A DNA stretch of 64,000 nt, taken from assembly GCF_001468265.1 (NCBI RefSeq), contig NZ_LNRZ01000005.1, positions 248,001 through 312,000 on the forward strand, given 5' to 3'. A program made the translations under genes and the position numbers. The notes under the pieces are model-generated. The model saw nothing but the letters and a program-made list of their open reading frames with translations. It was not told where the DNA came from and made no database searches. The stretch comes from Sphingopyxis sp. H050. GTDB taxonomy: Bacteria; Pseudomonadota; Alphaproteobacteria; Sphingomonadales; Sphingomonadaceae. Below are positions 1 through 8,434 of this stretch, piece after piece (positions within the stretch are counted from its first letter, which is position 1; the number at the start of each line of letters is the position of its first letter).

Positions 1-1
1 C

Positions 2-70
2 GGCCCGCACAGCAGCTTTGCGCAGGAGCGCCGCACCAATCCCTATGTCAGCGACGCGGCGATAGGCTGA
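2..70 (+). CDS. 3' end of an unidentified gene (partial)
   Basis: An open frame enters from the left edge and stops at TGA 68-70, encoding 22 residues that end in NPYVSDAAIG. Codon use is like that of the neighbouring genes. The stop lies 6 bases from the convergent stop of the MAPEG gene, which fits a real gene end. Too little remains to assign a family. It could be a chance open frame. Confidence 0.3.
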   Translation, partial: GPHSSFAQERRTNPYVSDAAIG

Positions 71-76
71 GCGCGC

Positions 77-520
77 CTATTTGGGCGGCACCGCCTCGGT
101 CTCGACAATCTCGGTCGTGATGCTGTTCGCCGGCGTCGCATAGACAGTGAACAACGCAAGTCCGGCGAGGCCGAGCTGGGTCAGCATGGTGATGATCGTG
201 CCGACCATGCGGCCCCACGGCATCGTCCCGTCCATGCCGAGCGCGTGCAGGATGCGGGCGGCCAGATAGAGCGCGCCGACGGCCCAGAGCCAGACCGACC
301 AGCCCAGCGCCAGTTCGACGAGCGCGAGCAGGATCAGCACGAAGGCGGTGTTCTCGACGAAATTGCTGTGCGCGCGCATGCGGCGCGTCAGCGGTTCGTT
401 GCCGCCGTCGCCGATGAAGACCTTTTCCTTGGTCCGCACGCGCCCGACGCGCACGCTGAGCCAGAGATTGAGCAGCGCCGCTCCGGCGGCGATCGTGAGG
501 CTGATCGGCAAGATAATCAT
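77..520 (-). CDS. MAPEG family membrane protein
   Basis: A 147-residue protein with four hydrophobic segments at roughly residues 1-22, 55-80, 82-100 and 115-135. The cytoplasmic loop carries the MAPEG-type pattern with ERMRAHxNxxEN form (here RRMRAHSNFVENTAFVL). MAPEG proteins are membrane enzymes or homologues of glutathione S-transferases; the bacterial members are mostly uncharacterised. The start at 520 was chosen because the reverse strand has GGGGGAAG just upstream and the first transmembrane segment begins directly after Met. A longer in-frame upstream extension (to 610) is proline/arginine-rich and looks non-coding. Confidence 0.8.
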   Translation of the reverse strand: MIILPISLTIAAGAALLNLWLSVRVGRVRTKEKVFIGDGGNEPLTRRMRAHSNFVENTAFVLILLALVELALGWSVWLWAVGALYLAARILHALGMDGTMPWGRMVGTIITMLTQLGLAGLALFTVYATPANSITTEIVETEAVPPK

Positions 521-834
521 GTGGCTTCCCCCCTGTCGTTGGCCGGTGTTCCGGCGGTGACGCGGGTGTGGCATTGCCTGCCGGGGAGGGCAAGTGGCGT
601 CGCGGCACATCCTTTGCCCTCAGGGGTTGCCTTTGCGGGCAAAAACGCTATAGCCGCGCCCGATCCGGCACCCGACACCAACAGGCGTTGAGGCACCCTC
701 CGGCGGACGGTTTCCTGTTCTTTTTCAGGCGGAAACAAGCATCGCGCGGCGGGCGGGCCAGTTATTTCCGGCAACGGAAGCAACATGTCCGGGTTCGCCG
801 ATTCGTATAAACAGTTAAGAATGCAGGATATAAA
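521..834. other. intergenic region between divergent MAPEG and rpmF
   Basis: This 314-base region separates the divergent MAPEG and rpmF genes and should hold both promoters. All open frames across it are arginine/proline-rich shadows. A loose promoter-like pair for rpmF is TTGCCT near 626 with TATAGC about 16 bases downstream, which is weak evidence. AGGA eight bases before the rpmF ATG is a plausible ribosome binding site. I see no RNA gene or repeat here. Confidence 0.4.
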
Positions 835-1011
835 ATGGCCGTTCCCAAGCGAAAAACCTCGCCCTCGAAGCGCGGCATGCGTCGTAGCCACGACAGCCTG
901 AAGGTCGAAGCCTTTCAGGAATGCCCCAACTGCGGCGAACTGAAGCGTCCGCACAATCTGTGCAACGCCTGCGGCCATTACAACGGCCGCGAAGTGGTGG
1001 CTGGCGCCTAA
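835..1011 (+). CDS. rpmF: 50S ribosomal protein L32
   Basis: A 58-residue protein beginning [20 protein letters not shown], the typical L32 start. It has a C-terminal zinc-ribbon with cysteines at 30, 33, 43 and 46 (CPNC and CNAC), so it is the zinc-binding form. L32 is part of the large ribosomal subunit. It is only 22 bases upstream of plsX; the rpmF-plsX-fabH order is conserved in many bacteria and links ribosome synthesis to lipid synthesis. The ATG is preceded by AGGA. Confidence 0.97.
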   Translation: MAVPKRKTSPSKRGMRRSHDSLKVEAFQECPNCGELKRPHNLCNACGHYNGREVVAGA

Positions 1012-1033
1012 GCCCAAGCCGGAGAGCGTTCGG

Positions 1034-2068
1034 ATGAGCCTGACACCGCGAATCGCGATCGATGCGATGGGCGGTGACGTCGGCGTGCGCATGATGCTCG
1101 CCGGCGCCGCGATGGCGCGCCACAAGCACGACGGTCTCCGTTTTCTGCTCGTCGGCGACGAGGTGCAGATCAAGGCTGCGCTGGAAAACCACCCGAACCT
1201 GCGCGCCGCTTCGGACATCATCCACACCGACGGCGTCGTGACCGGCGAGGACAAGCCCAGCCAGGCGATCCGCAAGGCGAAAACCACCTCGATGGGGCTC
1301 GCGATCGACGCGGTGAAGCGCGGCGATGCGGGCGGCGCCGTGTCGGCGGGCAACACCGGCGCGCTGATGGCGATGGCCAAGCTGGCGCTGCGCACCATGC
1401 CGGGGATCGACCGGCCGGCCCTTGCGGCGCTGCTGCCGACGCTCGGCGACAATGATGTCGTGATGCTCGACCTTGGCGCCAACACCGATTGCGACGCCAA
1501 CAATCTCGTCCAGTTCGCCGTCATGGGCGCCGCCTATGCGCGCACCGCGATGGGCCTGGAGAAGCCGCGGGTCGCGCTGCTCAACATCGGCACCGAGGAG
1601 CTGAAGGGCACCGACGAAATCCGCGACGCGGCGGCGATGCTGCGCGGGGCGGAAGGGCTGCCGATGCAGTTCGCGGGCTTCATCGAGGGCGACAAATTGT
1701 CGCGCGGCGACGTCGATGTGATCGTCCACGACGGCTTTTCGGGCAATATCGCGCTCAAGACGATCGAGGGGACGGCGCGCTTCGTCACCGACCTGCTGCG
1801 CCGCGCCTTCACCTCGTCCACGCGCTCGAAGATCGGCTTCCTGATCTCGCGCCCGGCGACCGAGCTGCTGCGGCATCATCTCGACCCGAACAATCACAAT
1901 GGCGCGGTGTTCCTCGGCCTCAACGGCGTGGTGCTGAAGAGCCACGGCAGCGCCGATGCGAAGGGGGTCGCGAACTGCGTCCACCTCTGCGCCGAACTCA
2001 TCGAAAAGGACATTACGCGTCAGGTGACCGAGGATCTCGCGAATTTCCGCAGCGGCGACGCGGCATGA
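1034..2068 (+). CDS. plsX: phosphate acyltransferase PlsX
   Basis: A 344-residue protein of normal length for PlsX, which converts acyl-ACP and phosphate to acyl-phosphate for the PlsY step of phospholipid synthesis. The N-terminus contains the family motif [11 protein letters not shown]. Internal landmarks are [32 protein letters not shown] and [19 protein letters not shown] lies eight bases before the ATG. The stop overlaps the fabH start by four bases (ATGA), implying coupled translation in an rpmF-plsX-fabH operon. Confidence 0.97.
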   Translation: MSLTPRIAIDAMGGDVGVRMMLAGAAMARHKHDGLRFLLVGDEVQIKAALENHPNLRAASDIIHTDGVVTGEDKPSQAIRKAKTTSMGLAIDAVKRGDAGGAVSAGNTGALMAMAKLALRTMPGIDRPALAALLPTLGDNDVVMLDLGANTDCDANNLVQFAVMGAAYARTAMGLEKPRVALLNIGTEELKGTDEIRDAAAMLRGAEGLPMQFAGFIEGDKLSRGDVDVIVHDGFSGNIALKTIEGTARFVTDLLRRAFTSSTRSKIGFLISRPATELLRHHLDPNNHNGAVFLGLNGVVLKSHGSADAKGVANCVHLCAELIEKDITRQVTEDLANFRSGDAA

Positions 2069-3030
2069 CCTTACGCGCGATTCTGGCCGGCACCGGCTCG
2101 GCGCTGCCGCGCACCCGCGTTTCCAATGCCGAACTGGCGACACGCGTCGATACCAGCGACGAGTGGATCGTCGAGCGCACCGGCATCCGCTTTCGTCATA
2201 TCGCCGAGCCCGACGAGACGACCGCGACGCTGGGCGCCGACGCCGCGAAGCAGGCGCTGGCCGCGGCCGGGCTCCAGCCATCGGACATCGGCCTGATCAT
2301 CGTCGCCACCGCGACCCCCGACAACACCTTCCCGGCCAGCGCGACCAAGGTGCAGGCGATCCTCGGTGCGCCCGACTGCATCGCCTTCGACGTCGCCGCG
2401 GTCTGCTCTGGCTTTCTCTATGCGGTGTCGGTCGCCGACTCGATGCTGCGCACGGGCGCGGCGAAGCACGCGCTCGTCATCGGCAGCGAGACCTTCAGCC
2501 GCATCCTCGACTGGGAAGACCGCACGACCTGCGTCCTGTTCGGCGACGGCGCGGGCGCGGTGGTGCTGTCGGCCGAAGAGGTCGCGGACGATCGCGGCAT
2601 CCTGGCGACGCGCCTCCACGCCGAGGGCAAATATACGGACATGCTCTACGTCGACGGCGGTCCCTCGACGACCGGCACCGTCGGCCATGTCCGCATGCAA
2701 GGCCGCGAAGTGTTCCGCCATGCCGTCACCAATCTGGCGAGCGTGCTGGGTGAGGTGATGGCCGACGTCGGGCTGTCGGCCGAGGATATCGACTGGGTCG
2801 TTCCGCATCAGGCGAACAAGCGCATCATCGACGCGACCGCCAAAAAGCTGGGCTTGCCGGCCGAACGCGTTGTGCTGACGGTCGACCAGCATGCCAATAC
2901 GTCGGCGGCCTCGGTGCCGCTCGCGCTCGATCTTGCGGTCCGCGACGGGCGCATCAAGCGCGGCGACCTGGTCGTGCTCGAGGCGATGGGCGGGGGCTTT
3001 ACCTGGGGCGCCGCGGTCCTTCGCATCTGA
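2065..3030 (+). CDS. fabH: 3-oxoacyl-ACP synthase III (KASIII)
   Basis: A 321-residue protein that starts type II fatty acid synthesis by condensing an acyl-CoA with malonyl-ACP. The catalytic triad is visible: Cys114 in DVAAVCSGF, His248 in VPHQANKRI and Asn278 in [10 protein letters not shown]. The N-terminal [17 protein letters not shown] is the usual CoA-binding signature. An open frame continues further upstream inside plsX in another frame, but the ATG at 2065 overlapping the plsX stop is the natural start. Confidence 0.97.
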   Translation: MTLRAILAGTGSALPRTRVSNAELATRVDTSDEWIVERTGIRFRHIAEPDETTATLGADAAKQALAAAGLQPSDIGLIIVATATPDNTFPASATKVQAILGAPDCIAFDVAAVCSGFLYAVSVADSMLRTGAAKHALVIGSETFSRILDWEDRTTCVLFGDGAGAVVLSAEEVADDRGILATRLHAEGKYTDMLYVDGGPSTTGTVGHVRMQGREVFRHAVTNLASVLGEVMADVGLSAEDIDWVVPHQANKRIIDATAKKLGLPAERVVLTVDQHANTSAASVPLALDLAVRDGRIKRGDLVVLEAMGGGFTWGAAVLRI

Positions 3031-3180
3031 TCCTTCGCTCCGGCGCTTTAACTTCTCCGGCCATCCTTTTCAGTTTGGCGGATTTATTCGCTTTTGTTAC
3101 AAAGGCGCACGGGACTCGTGACGGTGGGGGCCTTCCGGGAACCTTTTGGTGCATCCGCTTCTGGAGGGGAAGGGAACAAC

Positions 3181-3474
3181 ATGGCAGCAGGGACGCTTAC
3201 GCGTGCGGATATCGCAGCAAAGATCAATCAGCAGATCGGTCTGTCGCGCAACGAGTCGGCGACGATCGTCGAATCTATTCTGGACCATATGTCCGACGCG
3301 CTGGCGGGTGGGCAGAATGTGAAGATTTCGGGCTTCGGCACCTTCGTGCTGCGCGACAAGGCGCAGCGGATCGGCCGCAATCCCAAGACCGGCATTGAGG
3401 TGCCGATCCTGCCGCGGCGGGTGATGACCTTCCGCGCCAGCCAGACGATGCGCGCGCGCGTCGCCGGCAAATAA
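3181..3474 (+). CDS. ihfA: integration host factor alpha subunit
   Basis: A 97-residue HU/IHF-family DNA-bending protein. The N-terminal helices read [20 protein letters not shown], and the beta-arm carries the IHF signature [17 protein letters not shown] with the intercalating proline. TLTRAD and RNPKTG favour IHF-alpha over HU. The upstream frame can be extended to 3094, but the ATG at 3181 has a GGAGGGGAAGGG purine tract before it and gives the standard length. The 150-base gap after fabH leaves room for its own promoter. Confidence 0.95.
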   Translation: MAAGTLTRADIAAKINQQIGLSRNESATIVESILDHMSDALAGGQNVKISGFGTFVLRDKAQRIGRNPKTGIEVPILPRRVMTFRASQTMRARVAGK

Positions 3475-3500
3475 TCCGGGCCTGTCTCGGGGGTTTGGAT

Positions 3501-3890
3501 ATGTCGGATTTCGATAACGATGGCGACGGCGGCAAGTCCGCCGGCGCGATGCTGTCGATTGGCGAACTGGCCGACCGCATCGGCGTGCCCACGCATGTGC
3601 TGCGCTATTGGGAAACGCGCTTTCCGCAGCTCCGCCCGCTCCAGCGGTCGGGGCGGCGGCGCTATTACCGCGCCGAGGATGTCGCGCTCACCGAGCATAT
3701 TCACCATCTGCTGCATGTGAAAGGCTATACGGTCGAGGGCGCGCGCAAGGCGCTGTCGGAAACGAATGGCGCAGGAAAGGGCGCGCCGGTGGCGCCTGCG
3801 GCCGCGGCGCCCGTTGTCGCTGCGGCGCACGGTGTACCGGTGGAGGCGCTGGTTGCGCTGCGTCAGCGGCTCGCGGCGGCGCTGAACTGA
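3501..3890 (+). CDS. MerR family transcriptional regulator
   Basis: A 129-residue protein with a MerR-type winged HTH at residues 14-82: LSIGELADRIGVPTHVLRYWETRFP, then RRYYRAEDVALTEHIHHLL. The C-terminal third is alanine-rich and ends with a short helix; there is no cysteine-rich metal site. Its position just after ihfA is common in alphaproteobacteria. A TTG at 3495 would add two residues; the ATG is preferred. The regulatory target is unknown. Confidence 0.9.
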   Translation: MSDFDNDGDGGKSAGAMLSIGELADRIGVPTHVLRYWETRFPQLRPLQRSGRRRYYRAEDVALTEHIHHLLHVKGYTVEGARKALSETNGAGKGAPVAPAAAAPVVAAAHGVPVEALVALRQRLAAALN

Positions 3891-3973
3891 TCAGCTGTTA
3901 GCGACCGGTTGCGGGCATCTTCTGCGAATTTGGGATAGGAAGCGTCCGTTCCAACTCCCAATCGACGATCCCG

Positions 3974-4525
3974 TTAATCGTCGTCCATCGCCGGCCCCAG
4001 CGCCGGGTCGAGGTCGCGCGGGCGGATGAAATCCACAATCCGTGCCATATTGACCTCCAGCTCGCGCCAGTCGGCGATGTCGATCTCCAGCCGGACGAGC
4101 GCCGACGTCGGCAGCTTTTCCTCGACCTTTTCGCGCAGATCCCCGCCGCCATCCTGCGGCACCAGCATCAGCGCCAGATCCTCGAGACCGGGATTATGGC
4201 CCGAGATCAGCAGGTTATCGGCATCGCTGCCCATGTCGTGGATGACATCGATCAGCGTCGCCGCCGAAGCGAGGTAGATGCGCCGGTCCCAATGCGGCTC
4301 CAGATCGTCGAGGTTCGCCGCGGGCTGGAAGATGTCGAGCGTCTCGGTCACCCGCACTGCGGGCGAGGCGATGATGCGGTCGATCGGAAAGGCCTGGCGC
4401 TTCACATATTGGCCGATGATTTCGGCGCCGCGGCGGCCGCGGGCGTTGATCGGCCGGTCGAAATCGCGCTCGACCTGTACGTCCCAGCCCGACTTCGCGT
4501 GCCGCAGGATGGTCAAAGTCTTCAA
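3974..4525 (-). CDS. histidine phosphatase family protein (SixA-like)
   Basis: A 183-residue protein with the phosphatase motif LRHAKSGWD at the N-terminus (Arg8, His9 as phospho-acceptor) and the second histidine in ISGHNPGLEDLA. Small size and the RHAKS variant place it with SixA-type phosphohistidine phosphatases. The C-terminal region (IDIADWRELEVNMARIVDFIRPRDL) is typical of the alphaproteobacterial members. It lies downstream of the helicase gene on the same strand with a 57-base gap. The substrate is unknown. Confidence 0.9.
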   Translation of the reverse strand: MKTLTILRHAKSGWDVQVERDFDRPINARGRRGAEIIGQYVKRQAFPIDRIIASPAVRVTETLDIFQPAANLDDLEPHWDRRIYLASAATLIDVIHDMGSDADNLLISGHNPGLEDLALMLVPQDGGGDLREKVEEKLPTSALVRLEIDIADWRELEVNMARIVDFIRPRDLDPALGPAMDDD

Positions 4526-4582
4526 GATCGCTCCCCGCGTTGCCTTATCATCCCCTCGGTCGAAACGCTCTGTGCCGCAAAG

Positions 4583-7312
4583 TTAGGGCGGTGAAAAGGC
4601 GGGAAAGGCGCTTTTTCTTTGTGCGACATTCGCCGCAGCGACATGATTTACCGCCTCGTCGAGCGGCAGGCGGCGGATCGGCGTGCCTTCGGGAAAGGCG
4701 CCGAGCAGCCGCGACGGGAAGCTGGGCGAGAGCATCACGAACTGGCCGAAATCGTCGGCGCGGCGGATCAGGCGGCCGAACGCCTGCCCGATGCGCGCGC
4801 GGATGACGCTGTCGTCATAGGCGCCGCCGCCCTGTGCGGCGCGGCGTGCGGCGTGGAGGATTGTCGGGCGCGGCCAGGGCACGCCCTCCATCACCACGAG
4901 CCTTAGCGAGTCGCCGGGCACGTCGACGCCGTCGCGGAGCGCATCGGTGCCGAGCAGCGAGGCTTGCGGGTCGGCGCGGAAGATGTCGACCAGCGTGCCG
5001 GTGTCCAGCGGATCGACATGCTGGGCATAGAGCGGTAGCCCGGCGCGCGCGAGCCGGTCGGCGATGCGCGCGTGGACGATGCGCAGCCGCCGGATCGCGC
5101 TGAACAGCCCGAGCGCGCCGCCGCCCGCCGCCTCGATCAGCCGGCTGTATGCGCCAGCGAGCGCGGGCAGGTCGCCGCGCGCGATGTCGGTGACGATCAG
5201 CACCTCGGACCGGCGCGCGTAATCGAACGGGCTGGGCACTGCGAAATGCTGGACGCCGCCGTCCATGTGGCGCGCGCCGGTGCGGATGTCGGCGTCGGTC
5301 CAGCCGCTTCCGCTACGCAGCGTGGCGGAGGTGACGAGCACACCCTGCGCGGGGCGATAGACGATGTCGGCAACCGGGCGGGCGGGGTCGAGCCAATGGC
5401 GATGCAGTCCCATATCGAACTCGCGCCCGTCGAAGCGGTCGACCGCGAGCCAGTCGACGAAGTCGGGATCGGCGGGGCCGCCGACGCGCCCGAGCAGCGA
5501 CAGCCACGCGCCGAGCGTGTCGATCCGCGTGCCGAGACTGTTCCGAGCGCCGTCGACGCGCGCCCGCGCCTGTCCGTCAAGCCAGTCCGGCGGGTCCTCG
5601 ACCAGCGCGTCGAGCCGCTTGCCGAGCGCGAGCAGCGGGCGCAGCAGCGCCTCGATCGCATCGCTGGCGCCGGCGGCGGCGGCGACCAGTTCGGGATCGG
5701 GGTCGGCGAGTTCGGTTTCGAGGCCGTAGCCGCTGTCGGCGGTGCGCGTGTCGACGCTGCGGGCATAGGTCATCGCACGCACCGCGACGAGCAGCCGCTC
5801 GATCGCGCCCCAGGGCTCGTTCTCGGATATGCGGCCGAGCCAGCCTTCGCCGGGCAGCTCGCCGGCAGCCTGGATCGCGGCCTGGATCGCCTTGTCGCCC
5901 GCCTCGTCATAGCTTGCGACGTCGGCAAGGCGTGCCGCAAGGCCGCGCCGCCGTCCGCGTGACTTGCCTTCGGGGCCCAGCACCCAGCGGCGGATTTCGA
6001 CCGCTTCCTGCCCGGTCAACGCGGCGGCGAACATGCTGTCGGCGGCGTCCCACAGATGATGGCCTTCGTCGAAGATCAGCCGCGTGGCCGGCGCGCCACC
6101 GTCGCGTGGGCGCGCCGCCTGCACCATCGTCAACGCATGGTTGGCGATGACGATGTCGGCCTGCGTCGCGGCGCGCGCCGAGCGCTCGATGAAGCATTTG
6201 CGAAAATGCGGGCAGCCCGCATAGATGCACTCGCCGCGCCGGTCGGTGAGCGCGGTGGTGCCGTTGCGGCGGAACAGCGCGGGGAGCCAGCCGGGCAGGT
6301 CGCCGCCGACCATGTCGCCATCGCGCGTGTACGCCGCCCAGCGTGCGACGAGTTGCGCCAGGATCGCGGCGCGGCCCGAAAAGCCGCCCTGCAAGGCGTC
6401 CTCGAGATTGAGCAGGCAGAGATAATTTTCGCGCCCCTTGCGCACGACCACCTTCTCGCGGTGCGTCGCGGCGTCGGGGTAGAGTTTCTCGGTCTCGCGC
6501 GCGAGCTGGCGTTGCAGCGCCTTGGTAAAGGTCGAGATGCAGACCGCGCCCGCCGACTGGTCGATCCATTGCTTGGCGGGGGCGAGGTAGCCCAATGTCT
6601 TGCCGATCCCCGTACCGGCCTCGGCGACGAGCATCTGCGGCATGTCGCGGCGCGCGCGCGGGGCGAAGATCGTAGCGGCGGCGCGCGCGTAATCTTGCTG
6701 CCCTGCACGCCGCTCGGCGCCGTCACCGGTCAGCCGGTCGAGCCGCGCGCGGACGTCGTCGGGGTTGACCGTCACCTGCCGCGGCTGCGGGCGCGGCGGC
6801 ACTTCCTCCCATTCGGGCAGCTTCGCGAACAGCCAGCGGTCGGCCTTGTCGGGCGCCCCGAGCCGCGATTGCATGAGCGAAGCCCATGGCCAGCGCTGGC
6901 GGCCGAGCGCTTGCAGCCCGTGCCACGCGCCCTCGCGCTCGGGCCAGTCGGGATCGTCGAGGCTGGCGAGCATCGCCGCGGCGGCGAGGCGGAGGAAGGG
7001 CGCGATATCCTCCTCGGCCTGCGGCGCTTCGAGCCCGATCGCGGCAGCGAGCCCGGCAGGCGTCGGCACCGCGAAGCGCGCCGGGTAGAGGAAGGCGAAA
7101 AGTTCGAGCAGGTCGAGCCCCGACAATTCGGGATAGCCGAGCCGGTCGCCGGTCAGCGTCGCGTTGAGAAGCAGATGGGGTGTTGCGGCCACCGCGGCAA
7201 TCGCTTCGCCGCGCCCGACGCGCTGCACGCGGCCCTCGGGATCGGCGATCCAGATGCCGACATGGCTTGCGTGGATGGCGGGCAGGGCAAGGGGATCGAC
7301 GCGGGGGAGCAT
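4583..7312 (-). CDS. ATP-dependent DNA helicase, DinG/XPD type
   Basis: A 909-residue superfamily 2 helicase with an iron-sulfur domain. Walker A is EAGTGIGKT (231-239) and the DEAH box is DEGH (415-418). Four cysteines at 299, 362, 367 and 373 lie between them in the spacing expected for the XPD/DinG 4Fe-4S cluster. The C-terminal helicase lobe includes LFSAIRRL, LLGTDALRDGVDVPGDSL and GRLIRRADDFGQF. About 180 N-terminal residues precede the helicase core. Such enzymes unwind 5'-tailed DNA structures in repair; the precise role here is inferred. Confidence 0.93.
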   Translation of the reverse strand: MLPRVDPLALPAIHASHVGIWIADPEGRVQRVGRGEAIAAVAATPHLLLNATLTGDRLGYPELSGLDLLELFAFLYPARFAVPTPAGLAAAIGLEAPQAEEDIAPFLRLAAAAMLASLDDPDWPEREGAWHGLQALGRQRWPWASLMQSRLGAPDKADRWLFAKLPEWEEVPPRPQPRQVTVNPDDVRARLDRLTGDGAERRAGQQDYARAAATIFAPRARRDMPQMLVAEAGTGIGKTLGYLAPAKQWIDQSAGAVCISTFTKALQRQLARETEKLYPDAATHREKVVVRKGRENYLCLLNLEDALQGGFSGRAAILAQLVARWAAYTRDGDMVGGDLPGWLPALFRRNGTTALTDRRGECIYAGCPHFRKCFIERSARAATQADIVIANHALTMVQAARPRDGGAPATRLIFDEGHHLWDAADSMFAAALTGQEAVEIRRWVLGPEGKSRGRRRGLAARLADVASYDEAGDKAIQAAIQAAGELPGEGWLGRISENEPWGAIERLLVAVRAMTYARSVDTRTADSGYGLETELADPDPELVAAAAGASDAIEALLRPLLALGKRLDALVEDPPDWLDGQARARVDGARNSLGTRIDTLGAWLSLLGRVGGPADPDFVDWLAVDRFDGREFDMGLHRHWLDPARPVADIVYRPAQGVLVTSATLRSGSGWTDADIRTGARHMDGGVQHFAVPSPFDYARRSEVLIVTDIARGDLPALAGAYSRLIEAAGGGALGLFSAIRRLRIVHARIADRLARAGLPLYAQHVDPLDTGTLVDIFRADPQASLLGTDALRDGVDVPGDSLRLVVMEGVPWPRPTILHAARRAAQGGGAYDDSVIRARIGQAFGRLIRRADDFGQFVMLSPSFPSRLLGAFPEGTPIRRLPLDEAVNHVAAANVAQRKSAFPAFSPP

Positions 7313-7321
7313 CGGAATATG

Positions 7322-7666
7322 CTAGGGACAAAAGAGGAACGCGGCAAGGTGGCTAGGTGCGAAACCAACACCTAATCCGTTTGTCCTGAGCTTGTCGAAG
7401 GACCGTTCTTGCCCTTTTTCCCAGTCGCCGCGGATGAGAGCCATTTTCTTGGCGCGGCCCCATCCCTTGATACGGCGCTCCGCCTCCAGAGCCTCAACTC
7501 GCGTCGAAAATTCCTGAGACCAGACCAGGACAACAGGGAGCTTGTCGCTCGTGAAGCCGCGAATGCGGCCCGATTCATGCTCGCCTATGCGGCGCGGCAG
7601 ATTTTCGGTGTGGCCGGTGTAGAATGCTCCGCCGCGGCAATGGAGGATATAGGCCCAGAAGCTCAT
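7322..7666 (-). CDS. GIY-YIG nuclease family protein
   Basis: A 114-residue single-domain GIY-YIG protein. The motif appears as AYILHCRGGAFYTGHTENL, the catalytic arginine as LPRRIGEH, and the conserved acidic residue in VEALEAERRIKGWGRAKK. The start at 7666 (MSFWAYIL) is the domain start; an upstream Met at 7702 would translate the palindromic repeat. The domain ends near residue 88. The remaining tail includes FDKLRTNG, which is simply the translation of a dispersed repeat (7377-7410) fused onto the 3' end of the gene. A second, inverted copy lies 18 bases upstream of the start. The native substrate is unknown. Confidence 0.88.
   Translation of the reverse strand: MSFWAYILHCRGGAFYTGHTENLPRRIGEHESGRIRGFTSDKLPVVLVWSQEFSTRVEALEAERRIKGWGRAKKMALIRGDWEKGQERSFDKLRTNGLGVGFAPSHLAAFLFCP
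7377..7410 (+). repeat. dispersed palindromic repeat, CTGAGCTTGTCGAAG core, copy 1
   Basis: Core CTGAGCTTGTCGAAG flanked by GTC and GAC, which pair with each other. The element lies inside the 3' end of the GIY-YIG gene. The same core flanked by GCC/GGC is found inverted at 7684-7718, and by GTG/CAC at 47811-47845, so the flanking arms covary while the core is fixed. Confidence 0.85.
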
Positions 7667-7683
7667 TGCGGCCAATAAAGAGA

Positions 7684-7718
7684 AAGAACGGCCCTTCGAC
7701 AAGCTCAGGGCGAACGGA
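7684..7718 (-). repeat. dispersed palindromic repeat, CTGAGCTTGTCGAAG core, copy 2 (inverted)
   Basis: Reverse-strand copy of the element at 7377-7410, with arms GCC/GGC around the same 15-base core. It lies immediately upstream of the GIY-YIG start, so the two copies form a large inverted repeat enclosing the nuclease domain. Confidence 0.85.
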
Positions 7719-7735
7719 AAAAGAACCGCTTTGGA

Positions 7736-8104
7736 TTAGCTCAACCCGCGGCGTCCGAACACCGCGCCGCGCTGGTTCAGGAACGCGGGGGGCGCCTCGG
7801 TGGCCGTCGTTCGCCGCCTGTTCCGGAGGGCGTTGTAGAGCGCCCCGTGGGTCAGCTCATAAGGGAAGCGGACGCCCATGCGGTCGATCTCCGACCACAT
7901 CACGACGGCATAGGTCACTTCGCCGGCATAATGGATTTCGCAGCGCGAGCGCGCGGGCATGCTGGCGCCGTCGATGCGGGCGCCGCCTTCCGACAGGTCG
8001 GTGATCTGGCCGTCGATGAAGTTGAGCACGCCATTGACCAGAACGTCGATCGTCACCGGAGTCCGGTTGTGGCTGCGCGCCGTGGGGGAGCGGAAATTCG
8101 TCAT
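7736..8104 (-). CDS. PilZ domain protein
   Basis: A 122-residue single PilZ domain. The cyclic-di-GMP binding signatures are RSHNR (RxxxR form, near residues 10-14) and DLSEGGARI (D/NxSxxG). The domain ends at RFPYELTHGALYNALR; the last 25 residues are a basic tail. It is probably a c-di-GMP receptor controlling motility, surface polysaccharide or attachment, though the partner cannot be read from context. GGDEF/EAL proteins occur elsewhere in the window (14.4 and 35.2 kb). Confidence 0.88.
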   Translation of the reverse strand: MTNFRSPTARSHNRTPVTIDVLVNGVLNFIDGQITDLSEGGARIDGASMPARSRCEIHYAGEVTYAVVMWSEIDRMGVRFPYELTHGALYNALRNRRRTTATEAPPAFLNQRGAVFGRRGLS

Positions 8105-8434
8105 TCAGGCAGACTAAGCTCAACATGGTAAATTTTCCGGTAACGATAAACCCGCCGCTGACGGCATATTGCCAGCCATCGCGGAGAATGATTTACCCCG
8201 CACATGGCCCGGTCGATCACCCTTTACGGCATTGCGGACCGGCGGAACCTCCATGGCGGAATATATCGCGCCGGGCATCGAGGATATGCGGGCATCCGGG
8301 AGGTCGTGCGCCGCGCTCGAGTGCACGTGCCCCTCCACCAGCTTCGCTGGTCCCCCTCCCCGTTCCGGGGAGGATCGTAGTCCCGGCGCCCGGTCTTCTT
8401 CCCATTCACGCATCTTGCCGCTATGGCGCGCGCC
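8105..8434. other. intergenic region upstream of lysK
   Basis: This 330-base region separates the divergent PilZ and lysK genes. The open frames inside it are shadows. Its only recognisable element is the two-hairpin repeat at 8326-8377. I see no clear sigma-70 promoter. Confidence 0.4.
8326..8377 (+). repeat. two-hairpin palindromic repeat (CCTCCCC family), single copy
   Basis: This contains two adjacent stem-loops: ACCAGC-TTC-GCTGGT (8337-8351) and CCTCCCCG-TTC-CGGGGAGG (about 8355-8373). Two more copies occur in inverted orientation at 24588-24637 and 24680-24732, with different but still paired bases in the first stem. It is upstream of lysK, about 60 bases before the start codon. Confidence 0.85.

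Noticed and set aside
3891..3973. Possible tRNA after the MerR gene
   Set aside because: Looked for a T-arm and acceptor stem because a tRNA often follows this gene in related genomes; no GGTTC-like T-loop or paired acceptor ends are present.
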